From contig CAWAQA010000005.1 of the NCBI GenBank assembly GCA_963784065.1, positions 124,001 to 188,000 on the forward strand: 64,000 nt of DNA. The letters are read 5' to 3'. This document shows, piece by piece, positions 47,569-57,723 of this stretch. The first letter of the stretch is position 1. The number at the start of each line of letters is the position of its first letter. A model generated the notes under the pieces. The model did not search any database and had not been told where the DNA came from. It saw only the letters and a program-made list of their open reading frames with translations. The stretch comes from CAWAQA01 sp963784065. GTDB lineage: Bacteria > Acidobacteriota > Vicinamibacteria > Vicinamibacterales > UBA2999. A program made the position numbers and the translations under genes.

Positions 47569-48759
47569 ATGAAAGAGGCACTCGCTCGAGAGGGTAATTC
47601 CGTATCACGGCGTGATCTCATCATTGGCATGGCGGCGGGCGTCGCCGCGTGCGCGCCGCGCGTCGCCGCCGCCCAGGCACCGGCGCAAGGCGCGCATCCG
47701 GCCCCTGTGGGGCCGCAGCAGGGGATGCGAGATTACACGCCCGGCGCCCCGCCCGTCGGCTACCCGGACCCGGACGTCATCACCTACGACCCGGCGTTCA
47801 ACCCGCTTCGCGTCAACAACACCGCCATCCAGCGCCTCTGGACCGGCGCGATGTGGTCTGAGGGACCGGCATGGTGCAGCCAGGGCCGCTACCTCGTGTG
47901 GAGCGATATCCCGAACAACCGGCAGCTGCGCTGGCTCGAAGAGAACGGACAGGTCTCGGTGTTCCGGAGCCCGTCGAACAACAGCAACGGGAACACCTAC
48001 GACTTCCAGGGGCGCCAGGTTGCGTGCGAGCACGCCTTGCGGCGCCTGGTTCGCTACGAGCACGACGGCTCCGTGACCGTCATCGCAGACGCGTATGGCG
48101 GCATGCGGCTGAATTCGCCCAATGACGTCGCCGCACATCCGGACGGCAGCTACTGGTTCACCGATCCGCCAGCCGGCTTCCAGCTCTACGAGGGAGCACC
48201 GGAGCCGGAGGGACCTGGCAATCCCGTCGGGGCGCTCAGGTCACGCGTCGGCCAGCTGGCGGGCGTCGGGATGTGGAAGCGCGAAATCCCCACGGCGAAC
48301 GTGTATCGCGCCGACGCGAGCGGCAAAGTCGACATGGTCGTGAAACAGGGGGACCTGCCGGGCAATCCGAACGGGATCCTGTTCGCACCCGACTACAAGC
48401 GGCTGTACATCATCGCCAACGGGGGGCTGGTGAGCTGCGACGTCGAGGGCACCCGCGTGGGAAGCCCGAAGGAGTTCTGCGACTTCATGGTGGACGGCGT
48501 GAAGTGCCGCACCGACGGCGCACGGGCCGATGTGCAAGGCAACGTGTGGGCCGGTACCCGCATCAACGAGGGGCGCGATATGAACTTTGCCGGCGCCACC
48601 GTGTGGTCGCCGCAAGGCAAGCTGATCGGACGGATCCGCCTGCCGGAGATCTGCGCGAACCTCACCTTTGGCGGCCCGAAACGGAACCGGCTCTTCATGA
48701 CCGCCGGCCAGTCGCTCTACGCCGTCTACACGGCGACGCAGGGAGCGGCCCCGGGTTAG
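47569..48759 (+). CDS. SMP-30/gluconolactonase-like protein, Tat-exported
   Basis: 396 residues. The N-terminus has a twin-arginine signal: SVSRRDLIIGMAAGVAACAP. The beta-propeller domain shows the SMP-30 pattern WSEGPAWCSQGRYLVWSDIP, then RLNSPNDVAAHPDGSYWFTD and GNPNGILFAPDYKRLYIIAN, with likely metal ligands Glu in SEGP, Asn in SPND and Asp residues further on. Such enzymes hydrolyse sugar lactones in the periplasm. It is the only rightward gene inside the otherwise leftward Oar-type region, flanked on both sides by family A/B genes. Intact frame. Confidence 0.9.
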   Translation: MKEALAREGNSVSRRDLIIGMAAGVAACAPRVAAAQAPAQGAHPAPVGPQQGMRDYTPGAPPVGYPDPDVITYDPAFNPLRVNNTAIQRLWTGAMWSEGPAWCSQGRYLVWSDIPNNRQLRWLEENGQVSVFRSPSNNSNGNTYDFQGRQVACEHALRRLVRYEHDGSVTVIADAYGGMRLNSPNDVAAHPDGSYWFTDPPAGFQLYEGAPEPEGPGNPVGALRSRVGQLAGVGMWKREIPTANVYRADASGKVDMVVKQGDLPGNPNGILFAPDYKRLYIIANGGLVSCDVEGTRVGSPKEFCDFMVDGVKCRTDGARADVQGNVWAGTRINEGRDMNFAGATVWSPQGKLIGRIRLPEICANLTFGGPKRNRLFMTAGQSLYAVYTATQGAAPG

Positions 48760-48774
48760 AGCCAGGCAGTCTCT

Positions 48775-48840
48775 CGTAGGGGCCGGCTTCAGCCGGCCCG
48801 CCGCGCGCCGGCCATGGGCCGGCTGAAGCCGGCCCCTACG
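48775..48840. terminator. Nested REP palindrome between convergent genes
   Basis: Two GGCCGGC-type palindromes in inverted orientation (each about 20 bp) form a perfect 25-bp inverted repeat, 48775-48799 with 48816-48840, around a 16-bp centre GCCGCGCGCCGGCCAT. The right arm ends 3 bp before the stop of the opposing gene, and the left begins 16 bp after the lactonase stop. A strong bidirectional terminator is the simplest reading. Confidence 0.75.
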
Positions 48841-48842
48841 AC

Positions 48843-49698
48843 CTACGGCCGCTTCTTCGCCATTTCGAGAATGTGGTCAACGGCGCGCTCGCCTTCGACA
48901 CACCCGTGCTCGAGGACTTCGTAGCCGGGATCGTGCGCGCGCCGCATCTTGAACGCGGCGGTCCACGGCTGCGTGAACACGTGCGGGTCGGTGATCGTGA
49001 CCTTGTAGTCGAGCGTGTTGGCGTCGAGGATCGTGTAGCGCTCGACCGCCGTCATCGCGTCGCTGTGGAACGTCCCCGCCGCGTCCAGCCAGTCCCAGTC
49101 GTTGATGTTGGTGGTTTCGACGATGAGCGTGTTGCCCTCCCAGCGGCCGCGCGCGTCTCCCATCGCCATCTTGACCCGCGGGGAAATCCGCTCCCGTCCA
49201 TCAAGCGGGATGATGCGATACGCGTGGCTCCACTCCCACGTCATGATCACGTAGCCGGGTGTCTGCACGAACGAGAAGTCGCGATCGAAGTTGATGCGCG
49301 GCGCCGCCGGCAGGCACATGGTACTGCGGGCGAATCTCCCGCAGCTTCACCGGGTCGCGATCGACCACCTTCCTTCCGATTTCCGGGGCGGGGCGGCCGT
49401 GAGGGATCTGCTCCCGTTTCGCCAGCGCCCACGGCTGGAACGGGATCCGGCCGTTCGGCGGATCGACGATCAGGGTGCCGCCCTTGGTGACGCCGCGGCC
49501 CTGTATCTTCCGTCCGACCGGGTCGGCGACGCCGGTCTCGAGGTCGCCGGTGTACGCCACCTCGTCAGGGCCGGTCGTCCAGATGATGCCGGATATGTCG
49601 GGTTGACCATCCGGGGTCCGCTTCGGCTGCCATTCCTGCGACAAGAGGTTGGCGCCCGCGAAAATCGCCAGCGCCGACCCGATCAACATGCTCCGCAT
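48843..49698 (-). CDS. Secreted protein of unknown function, family member B, one frameshift
   Basis: Paralogue of A. Start at 49698 (MRSMLIGSALAIFAGANLLS), signal-like. PDGQPDISGIIWTTGPDEVA matches the family N-terminal signature. An extra C near 49318 breaks the frame before CLPAAPRINFDRDFSFVQTP. Then: MTWEWSHAYRIIPLDGRERI, GRWEGNTLIVETTNINDWDW, GTFHSDAMTAVERYTILDAN and DPHVFTQPWTAAFKMRRAHD. The C-terminal LEHGCVEGERAVDHILE matches A. Same strand as and just downstream of Oar-type protein 3 (95 bp). Function unknown. Confidence 0.75.
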
Positions 49699-49724
49699 CT
49701 GACGCCTCCTTGAAGCTGGCAGCG

Positions 49725-49788
49725 TTGGGGCCGGCTGAAGCCGGCCCCAATGACGATGGGTGCGTTGGGGCCGGGTGCAGCCGGCCCA
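49725..49788. repeat. Two REP-like palindromes
   Basis: TTGGGGCCGGCTGAAGCCGG and completion at 49725-49750, and a variant (TTGGGGCCGGGTGCAGCCGG) at 49765-49788. They fill the spacer between Oar-type protein 3 and family member B. Confidence 0.7.
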
Positions 49789-49792
49789 TCCG

Positions 49793-52700
49793 TCAGAACA
49801 AGAACCGCGCGCCGAGCTGCAGCTGGCGCGGATAGCCGATGCTCGGCAGAAACGCGGTCGGCTGCCCGAACGTGGCGCCTCTGGCGTTGCCGCCGAAGTT
49901 GCTGCCGAAGTTCACCGCGTTGAAGACGTTGAAGAACTCGGCGAACAACCCGATCCTGCGGTCGCCGCCGAGGGCGATGAACTTCGTCGTGCGCACGTCG
50001 AGCACCACGGTGTTGTCGCCGCGCGCCGAATTGAACGAGACCTGCTGGCCGGTCGCCGGGTCGATGTAGCGATCGTTGTTGGTGCCGTCGGCGTTCAGGT
50101 CCGAGCCGGCGGTGAGGTTGTACGGACGGGCGCTCGCCGCCTGAAACACCGGCGAGAGCTGGATGCCGTACGGCAGCTCGAACACGCCCATCGCCACCAC
50201 GCGGTGCCGCTCGTCATTGTTCACCGGTCCCCACTCGCCCTCGGCCAGCGGATCGAACGAGTCCTGCGGCAGCCCGGCGCCGGAGCGATTGCCGGTGGAG
50301 CCGCCGTACGCGTAAGCCCCGGCGACCGTGTAGTGCGCCTGCAGCGTGGCGCGCGGGAAGCGGCGCTGGAAGCGGAACGTCAGCGCGTCGTACCGCGACT
50401 TGTTGATCGCCGAGCGCACGTTGATCGCGTTCTGGACGTTCGGAATCCCGTACACGCGGATGAAGTCCGGCGCCAGCAGCCGCTGCCCGTTGACGATCGG
50501 ATTCAGGTTGAGCTGCCTGAGCTCTTTACGGCCGTCGACGTGCGTGTAGTCCACCGCGATCGTCGTGTTCTCGGCCAGGGTATGCGCGTAGCCGAGATGC
50601 GCCTGGTGCGTGCGCGGATCCGTCATGTTCGGATCCATCCACTGCCCGGCGGAGCCGCGCGGCAGCGAGTTGCCTTCCGTCGGCTGCGGCGGCAGCGGAT
50701 CCACGCCGAATCGGAAGGTGGCGAGCTGGCCGACGCCGATCGCCGTGTTCGTCAGCGTGGCCAGGGCGTTCAGCGGCCGGCGGTTCAGGAAGGTGATGTC
50801 ACCGCCCGCCGCGCCGGTGTTGTATTGATCGAAGTAGATGCCGTAGCCGCCGCGCACCACCCGCCGTCCGTCGCCGCCGAGGTCGTAGGCAAAGCCGAGC
50901 GCGCGGGGAGATGTCCATGGTGGGGGTCTTCGGCAGCGCGGCGTAGGGATGGCCGATCGCCTCGAGGACGAGTCGCGTGGCGTTGTTCTCCCAGTTCTTC
51001 TGGTCGTAGAACTGGTAGTCCCGGTCGTAGCGCACGCCGAGGTTCAACGTGAGGCGCGACGTCGCACGCCAGTCGTCCTGGAACCAGCCGGAGACCTGCT
51101 TGGCGTCGGTCTGCGAATCTCCCCTCGAGCCCACACCGTCGAGGGCACCGCCGTTGGCCTGCTGCCACTGGCGGACGATCCCGGGCGTGGCGAAGCCCTG
51201 CGGATACCGCCCGTTGCTGTTGCCCAGGATGACCGACGGATCGTCGAAGAACGTGAGCGTGACGAAGTGCTCGTTCGCGTTCAGGTTGCCCAGGTTGGGG
51301 AGATAGTTGAAGTTCCCACCGAACTTCATCGTGTGGTTCCCGGAAATCAGCGACACGTCGTCTTTGAACTGGATCACGTAGGTGTCGGTGAGCGACCCGC
51401 CGGCGCCGCCGGCGCCGGTGTTGACCGAGGGGAACGCGAGCCGCGGCGGAAAGATGTCCACGTTCGGGAAGTCGCGCGTGTAGTGCTCGCCGGTGATGTT
51501 GCTGACGACGTCGCTGAGGCGGTACATGTGGTTGACCTGGACGGTCATCTGGTTCAGCCCGCGGTTGCCGAGCACCCACCCGTGCTGGCCGACGGCGCTC
51601 CACATCCTGATGGTGCCGTTCTCCGGCTCGCGCAGGTCGTTGTCGCTCGTGAACGTCACCGCGTCGCGGTCGTCACGCTGGTGCGCGAAGCGGCCCATGA
51701 GCGAGTGGTTGTTGGACAGCTGGCCGTTGACCTTGACGCTGGACAACGTGAGGTTGCCCCCGGTCGGCGCGTAGCGCGGGTGGTTCGGGTTGACCAGTCC
51801 CGGCTGCAGCCGCCCGGCGGCGGTCGCCGACACCAGCAGTTCCAGCTCGTCGAACTGGCGCTCCCCGACCGGCTCCTGCAGATCCTCGTAGATCTGTTCG
51901 ACGGCGCCGAAGAAGAACATCCGGTTCTGCAGGATCGGGCCGCCGATCGACCCGCCGAACTGCTGGCGGCTGAACGGCGGCTTCTCCTCGTTGGCGGCCT
52001 TGGCGAAGTAGTCCTTGGCGGTCATGCTCCGGTCGCGGGCGAAGCCGAAGGCGGTGCCGTGGAACACGTTGGTTCCCGACTTGGTCACCATCGTGATGGC
52101 GGCGCCGCCGGTGCGCCCGTCCGCCGCCGTGAACTGGCTGGTCGAGAGCTGGAACTGTTCGAGCGCGTCGGTGGAAAACGTCATCAACGGGCCGCCGTAC
52201 CGGTTGTCGCGGTTGTCCGCGCCGTCGACGGTCGACGTGTTGTTGCTGCCCGAGGCGCCGCCGAACGACACGCTGCCAACGCTCTCCTTGCTGCGGTGCA
52301 GCGCTTCCATCGGCGCGGCGCCCGGAAGCAGGGCCAGCAGCCCGCTGACGCTGCGCGTGATCATCGGCAGGTTCTGCAGCTCGGTGGTTTCAATCGTCGA
52401 GGCGACCTTCGACTGCGTGACCTCGATGAGCGGCGCGGCGCCGGTGACGGTCACCGCTTCCGCCACGCCGGCAAGCGCCAGCCGGAAGTCGAGCGTGATC
52501 GTGGCGTTGATGGCGAGCGTGACCCCTTCGCGCGCGGTCGGCGCGAATCCCGGCAGCTCCGTCCTGACGTCGTAGACGCCGGGGTCGAGGCCAGGGAGGT
52601 AATAGGCGCCCTCGCCGTTGGTCACCGCCGTGCGGATGACACCCGTACTCGTGTTGGTGATGGTGACCGTGACGCCGGGCAGGACGGCGTCGCCCTGGTC

Positions 52701-52796
52701 GACGACGCGGCCGCTGAATGTGCTCGTGGACTGGGCGGAGGCCGTTGCGGCGACCGCCAGGAAGAGGAACGTTGCGGCCCAGGACAGACGCCCCAT
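49793..52796 (-). CDS. Oar-type outer membrane protein 3, one frameshift
   Basis: Paralogue of about 1000 residues. Start at 52796 (MGRLSWAATFLFLAVAATAS) with GAGGAGGG upstream. STFSGRVVDQGDAVLPGVTV is the N-terminal domain; STVDGADNRDNRYGGPLMTF and AADGRTGGAAITMVTKSGTN are the plug-like part. The barrel ends RQLQLGARFLF. Break near 50900. Type II with protein 2: both have GAAPM and FDQ(F/Y)NTG(G/A)AG blocks. Followed 72 bp upstream (in genome order, rightward) by protein 4. Confidence 0.85.
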
Positions 52797-52868
52797 AGGA
52801 CTACCCTCCTCAACGACGAGCGGGCAGCGGCAGCCGTGACTGCCGGTGCCCGCTGTTCAGTGACTGTG

Positions 52869-55867
52869 TCAGAACAGGAAGCGCGCTCCGATCTGCGCCT
52901 GACGGGGATACCCGATCCCGGCCACGAAGTTGTTCGGCTGCTGGAACGTCGCGCTGCGGCCGTTGCCCTGGTACCGCTCGCCGAAGTTGGCGGTGTTGAA
53001 CAGGTTGAAGAACTCCGCGAAGAGCCCGACCCTCCTCGCGCCGCCCAGCTCGATGAACTTCGTCGTCCGCAGGTCGAGCACGACCGTGTTGTCGCCGCGG
53101 CCGGCATTGATGGCGACCTGCTGGCCGGTCGCGGGATCGACCCAGCGATCGGTGTTCGCGCCGTCGCCGTTCAAATCGCTGCCGGCGGTCAGGTTGTACG
53201 GCCGCGCCGTCGCCACCTGGAACACCGGCGACAGCTGGATGCCCCACGGGATCTCGAACACGCCCATCGCCACCAGGCGATGGCGCTCGTCGGTGCCCGT
53301 CGGGCCCCATTCGCCCTCGGCGAACGGATCGAACGCGTCCTGCGGGATCGGAGCCGCGCCGCGAGCGGCGATCGAACCGCCGTAGGCGAACGCACCCGCC
53401 AGGGTGTAGTGCGCCTGCAGGGTGGCACGCGGCAGCCGCCGCTGCACCTTGAACGTCAACGCGTCATAGCGGGACTTGTTGATCGACGACAGGATCCGCA
53501 CGTCGCTCAGGTAGTTGGGATTGCCGTACACGCGCTGGAAATCGTCCGCGAGCACGCGCCGCCCATTGACGATCGGGTTGATGTTCATCGTCCTGAGCTC
53601 GTTGCGTCCGGTGACATGCGTGTAGTCGACCGAGACGCTGGTGCTGTCGGCCAGCTGATGGGCGTAGCCGAGGTGGGCCTGGTAGGTGCGCGGGTTGACG
53701 AGATCGGGGCTGAGCCACTCGCCGCGTGGCGCCGAGCGGCAGCGTGTCCGACCGCGGCGGCCCCGGCGGGAGCGGATCGACGCCGAAGCGGAACGTCGAC
53801 AGCTGGCCGACACCGATCGCCGTGTTCGTCAGGGTCGCGAGCACGTTCAGGGGCCGCTTGTCCTGCGAGAAGATGTCCGAGACGTTGCCGCCGTTGATGT
53901 TGAACTGGTCGAAGTAGATGCCGCCGCCGCCGCGCAGCACGCGCCGGCCATCCCCCGACAGGTCGTAGGCGACGCCGAAACGCGGCGACACGCTGCCGTA
54001 CGGCGTCTTCGGCCGGGTGGCGTTCGGGTTCCCGATCGCTTCCAGCACCAGCCGCGAGGCGTTGTTCTGGTTGTCGGACTGGTGGTAGAAGTTCACGTCG
54101 ATGTCGTAGCGGATCCCGAGGTTGAGGGTCAGCCGCGGCGTCATCCGCCAGTCGTCCTGGAACCACGTCGCGATCTGATGCGCGTCCATGAGCGAATCCG
54201 CGAGGTCCGGGTTCGCCTGTTCCCACTGCCGGACGATGCCCGGCGTCTGGAAGCCCTGCGGGTAGCGCGTCCGGTTGCTGACGATCACCGACGGGTCGTC
54301 GAAGAACGTGAGGATGCCATAGAGCGCGTTGCCGTTCAGCAGGCCGATGTCCTTCATGAAGTTGTAGTTGACGCCGAACTTCACGGCATGGCGTTCCCGT
54401 CTGGACCGACACCTCATCCTTGATCTGATACAGCTGCGTATCCGTAATCGAGCCCGCCTGGCCGCCGGCGCCCGTATTCACCGCCGGGAACGCAAGGCGC
54501 AGCGGGAACAGCGGCACGTCCGGATAGTCGCGCATGAAGTGCTCGCCGGTGATCTGGCTGACCGTATCGCTCAGCCGCGTCAGGCTGTTCATCTGCGCCG
54601 TGAGCTGGTTCAGGCCACTGTTGCCCATCACCCAGTTGTGCTGCGCGACCACGCTCCACATCGTGATGTCGGTGTTCTCCGGCTCACGATTGTCGTTCGA
54701 CGTCGCGAAAGTCGCTGCGCCCTTGTAATCCTCGTGCCCGGCGAAGCGCACCATCAGCGAGTGCTCGTTGGTCAGCTGCATGTTCGCCTTGGCGGTGGTC
54801 AGCAGCACCCGCGACGGCTGCGCGACCGAGGTCGGGTTGGTGGGGTTGACGAAGCCCTGCGGAATCTGGCCCGCCGCCTGGGCGTTGACGAGCAGCTGCT
54901 TCTCGTTGAACAGGTTCGTGGGGACGGCAAGCTCCGAGTCCTCGCGAATCCGCTCGACGGCGCCGAAGAAGAACGCGCGGTTGCGCATGATCGGGCCGCC
55001 GGCCGATCCGCCGAACTGCTGGCGGCTGAAGGGCGTCTTGTCCCGGTTCGCTTCCGCCGTGAAGAAGTCCTTCGCCGTCATCTTGTCACTGCGCCCGAAC
55101 CCGAACACCGAGCCGTGCAGCACGTTGGTGCCCGACTTGGTCACCATCGTCAGCGCGGCGCCGCCGGTGCGGCCGTCGGCCGCGTTGAACTGGCTGGTCG
55201 CCAGCTGGAACTGCTCGATCGCCTCGGTCGAGTAGGCGAGCAGCGGGCCGCCGAACTGGTTGTCGCGATTGTCGGCGCCGTCCACGCTCGGGATCACGTT
55301 GGTCCCCGCGGACCCGCCGTAGGACACGCTGCCGACGTTCGTCTTGCTGCGATGGACCGGTTCGATCTGCACGGCGCCGGGCAGGAGCGCCAGCATGCCG
55401 CTGACGTTGCGCGTGACGAGCGGCAGGTTCTGCAGCTCCGTCGCTTCGATGCTCGAGGCGACCTTCGACTGCGTCACCTCGATCAGCGGCGCCGCGCCGG
55501 TCACCGTGACCGCCTCGGCCACGCCGGCGAGCGACAGCTTGAAGTCGACGGTGAGGGTCACGTTGACGTTCACCGTCACGTTCTCCCTGACCGACGACTG
55601 GAATCCGGGCAGCTCCGTCGCTATGCGGTACATGCCGGGTTCGAGGCCTGGCAGGAAGTAGGCGCCTTCCTCGTTGCTGACGGTCGTGCGTACCACGCCG
55701 GTATTCTGGTTGGTGACCGTGACGGTCACCCCGGGTAACACGGCATCGCCCTGATCGAGAACCCGCCCATTGAAGGTGCTCGACGCCTGGCCGAACGCCA
55801 GCTCGGTCGTGAACATCAGCACGAGCGCCACGAGGGACAACCAACGCCACTCACGCGTCATACGCAT
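52869..55867 (-). CDS. Oar-type outer membrane protein 4, two frameshifts
   Basis: Paralogue of about 1000 residues. Start at 55867 or the adjacent in-frame ATG at 55861 (GGGGGAGG precedes both); MTREWRWLSLVALVLMFTTE is the signal. N-terminal STFNGRVLDQGDAVLPGVTV, plug-like IPSVDGADNRDNQFGGPLLA. Breaks near 54398 (continues AVKFGVNYNFMKDIGLLNGN) and near 53728 (continues GEWLSPDLVNPRTYQAHLGY). Barrel end RQAQIGARFLF. Type I with protein 1: GAVQIEPVHRSKTNVGSVSY and FDQFNINGGNVSDIFSQ blocks. Upstream lies a 464-bp spacer with palindromes. Confidence 0.84.
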
Positions 55868-55922
55868 ATCCTCCCCCTAACGTGTCATCGACTACGCCTC
55901 CGACGCATTCGCGACTGGCGAC

Positions 55923-55972
55923 TCGTGATTCGTGAATGAGTGCGTGAATCGTGAGGGCGTCACGAATCACGA
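55923..55972. repeat. Perfect 13-bp inverted repeat TCGTGATTCGTGA / TCACGAATCACGA
   Basis: Left arm at 55923-55935 and right arm at 55960-55972. Further degenerate copies (CACGAATCGCGAATCACGA, then GCGATCGTGATCCGCG) follow to about 56005. Position just upstream of the Oar-type gene suits either an operator array or a dispersed repeat. Confidence 0.6.
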
Positions 55973-56052
55973 CAGCCACGAATCGCGAATCACGACTGCG
56001 ATCGTGATCCGCGTGAAGCATCCGCGCGGGTTTCCATGGGTGCGACCGGCCG

Positions 56053-56088
56053 TAAACCGAAAACGGGTGATAAACCGAGAACGGGTGA
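56053..56088. repeat. 18-bp tandem direct repeat
   Basis: TAAACCGAAAACGGGTGA at 56053-56070 followed without gap by TAAACCGAGAACGGGTGA at 56071-56088, one mismatch. AT-richer than the surroundings. Iteron- or operator-like, unexplained. Confidence 0.6.
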
Positions 56089-56331
56089 CGAGCGCGCGAT
56101 CGGTGAAGGTATTACCGTCTGCCGAGTTCTTGCGTGTGGGAGCCTGCCCGATCGGCAACGGCGGTCGGGCGGCGGAGTGTGAACGGCTCCCGTCGGGGAT
56201 GTTGCTGACCGGCGGGAGGCAGCAGCGCCAGCACCGAAGCCAGCGGCTCCGGAGACACATCGGCCGGCCGGGCGGCCTCGGTATCTTCCGAGCGCCCTGC
56301 GGCCGGCCTGATCGAGCGGTGAACGCTTAGG

Positions 56332-56739
56332 TCAGCGCTCGCCGGGAGTCCCGGTTCCGGAGGAACCGAGGAAGAAGTTGCGGCCGTCGGTGAACTTCAC
56401 CGTCACGCCGTTGGCCTTGAGCGTCCCGTCTTTCGCGCGGAAGCCTTCGACCAGGATTTCGCTGCCGATCGGGAAGTCCGTCTTGCGCAGGCCGCGGCGG
56501 ATCAGCGCGTTCGGCGCGCCCGCCTCGATCGCCCACGTCTCGACCTTGCCATCCGGCCCCTTGACGTCCATGTGCAGCCAGCCGTGCGGATTGATCCACT
56601 CCATCTTGGAGAGGGTGCCCTTCAGCGTGACAGGCTTGTTGGCGTCGAACTCGGCGGCAAACGAGTGGTGGGCCAGCACCGGCAGTGCTGCCAACAGAAG
56701 ACCCGCTGCCATCCCCGCAAGCGAAACGGTCCATTTCAT
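56332..56739 (-). CDS. DUF6152-family periplasmic protein
   Basis: 135 residues from the ATG at 56739 (MKWTVSLAGMAAGLLLAALP), signal peptide. The mature start HHSFAAEFDANKPVTLKGTL and the later INPHGWLHMDVKGPDGKVET, LRKTDFPIGSEILVEGFRAK and TVKFTDGRNFFLG are the DUF6152 pattern. It is an uncharacterised small beta protein whose mature N-terminal His-His could bind metal (inference). It sits between family member C and Oar-type protein 4 on the same strand. Confidence 0.85.
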   Translation of the reverse strand: MKWTVSLAGMAAGLLLAALPVLAHHSFAAEFDANKPVTLKGTLSKMEWINPHGWLHMDVKGPDGKVETWAIEAGAPNALIRRGLRKTDFPIGSEILVEGFRAKDGTLKANGVTVKFTDGRNFFLGSSGTGTPGER

Positions 56740-56768
56740 CGCGAAAACCCTCCAGGTGACCTTGAGAC

Positions 56769-57581
56769 TCAGCGCTGGCCCGCGCCCGGCACGACGATCG
56801 GTTCGTCGTCGAGGGCAAAGGCATAACACTCGTAATCCAACAACTGAAAATTCGGCTCCGTGCGCCGGTAGAACACCAGGTTCATCTTCCAGGGCCGCGT
56901 GAAGACCTTCGGGTCCTCGATCGTTGCCGTGTACCTGAGGTGATCACGGTCCGCGAGCGTGTATTCCTCCACGATGTGCATCTCTTCGCTGTGATGGTTC
57001 CCGGCGCGATCGAACCTCGTATCAGCGTTGAAGTGCACGACGTCGACAATCAGTGTATCTCCCTGCCACTTTCCGCGCGAGTCTCCCATCCACCATTCGA
57101 TGGGACCCTTGATGTGCGGCGTGTCCATGAACACGTTGCGCGTGGCATGGAGGTACTCGAAGAGCATCATGATCGTCCGCGGCGTCTGCACGATCTGGAA
57201 CGGATGCGGCATGTACATGATCCGCGGCACGCCGGGCAGGAAGCACTTCGCCTCCGTATCCTCGGTCGCGCGGTTCTTGTAGTTCTCGGCCTTCTTGGCG
57301 AGCGCTTCAGGCCGGTACGGCAGCTCGTTGCCCTCGACCACGCCCAGGCCGGCCGGACCATCCTTGTTCGCGGAACGCGCCTGGATATCGTAATTCGCCG
57401 TTGTCATCGCCTGCCAGACGCCTGAGAAGTCGGGCTTCCCATCCGCCGTCCGCGGTATGGACCCGCCCTGGCCCGCCGGCGCCGCCTGGCGTGCCGACGG
57501 CAACGCCATGAGCACCACGGCGACCAGAACGGCCGCCGCTGCCAGAACGATCCACCCGAGGCGTTGCTTTACTCTCTGCAT
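56769..57581 (-). CDS. Secreted protein of unknown function, family member C
   Basis: 270 residues, intact frame, so it is the reference for this family. MQRVKQRLGWIVLAAAAVLV is a signal anchor. Then GGSIPRTADGKPDFSGVWQA, followed by KCFLPGVPRIMYMPHPFQIV, MLFEYLHATRNVFMDTPHIK, GKWQGDTLIVDVVHFNADTR, RAGNHHSEEMHIVEEYTLAD and TIEDPKVFTRPWKMNLVFYR. Shared with A and B are C-x(4,5)-PR, W-x-G-(D/N)-T-L-(V/I)-V, and VE-(R/E)-(F/Y)-T with DP-x-VF-(T)-(K/R/Q)-PW. It lies 29 bp before the DUF6152 gene in an apparent operon. No enzyme activity is predictable. Confidence 0.82.
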   Translation of the reverse strand: MQRVKQRLGWIVLAAAAVLVAVVLMALPSARQAAPAGQGGSIPRTADGKPDFSGVWQAMTTANYDIQARSANKDGPAGLGVVEGNELPYRPEALAKKAENYKNRATEDTEAKCFLPGVPRIMYMPHPFQIVQTPRTIMMLFEYLHATRNVFMDTPHIKGPIEWWMGDSRGKWQGDTLIVDVVHFNADTRFDRAGNHHSEEMHIVEEYTLADRDHLRYTATIEDPKVFTRPWKMNLVFYRRTEPNFQLLDYECYAFALDDEPIVVPGAGQR

Positions 57582-57655
57582 GCGCCCTCTTCACAAAGAC
57601 ACCGACGAGACCCCACCGACTCGAACGGCAAAATCGCACGAAACGTTAAGGATTG

Positions 57656-57690
57656 TGTCGTACTGGAGACACTACGCCCCAGTACCGACA
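57656..57690. repeat. Inverted repeat TGTCGTACTGG / CCAGTACCGACA
   Basis: Eleven-bp arms (one inserted C in the right arm) around a 12-bp centre, in the spacer between the Abhydrolase_10 gene end and the family C start. Could be a terminator for the former or an operator for the latter. Confidence 0.45.
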
Positions 57691-57723
57691 GGACCTGACG
57701 ATAGCCCTGCCGCACTTTCCCTG

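Larger units (their letters stand above)
55868..56331. other. 464-bp intergenic region with palindromes and a tandem repeat
   Basis: Upstream of Oar-type protein 4. It contains a cluster of CGTGATTCG-like elements (55923-56005) and an 18-bp tandem repeat (56053-56088), annotated separately. A rightward frame through the same stretch (55932-56330) has repeat-like composition and no relatives, and I reject it. The leftward promoter of Oar-type protein 4 should lie in this region. Confidence 0.6.

Noticed and set aside
55932..56330. Rightward 132-codon frame in the Oar spacer
   Set aside because: It is composed of the palindromic and tandem repeats; no relatives and no ribosome site seen.
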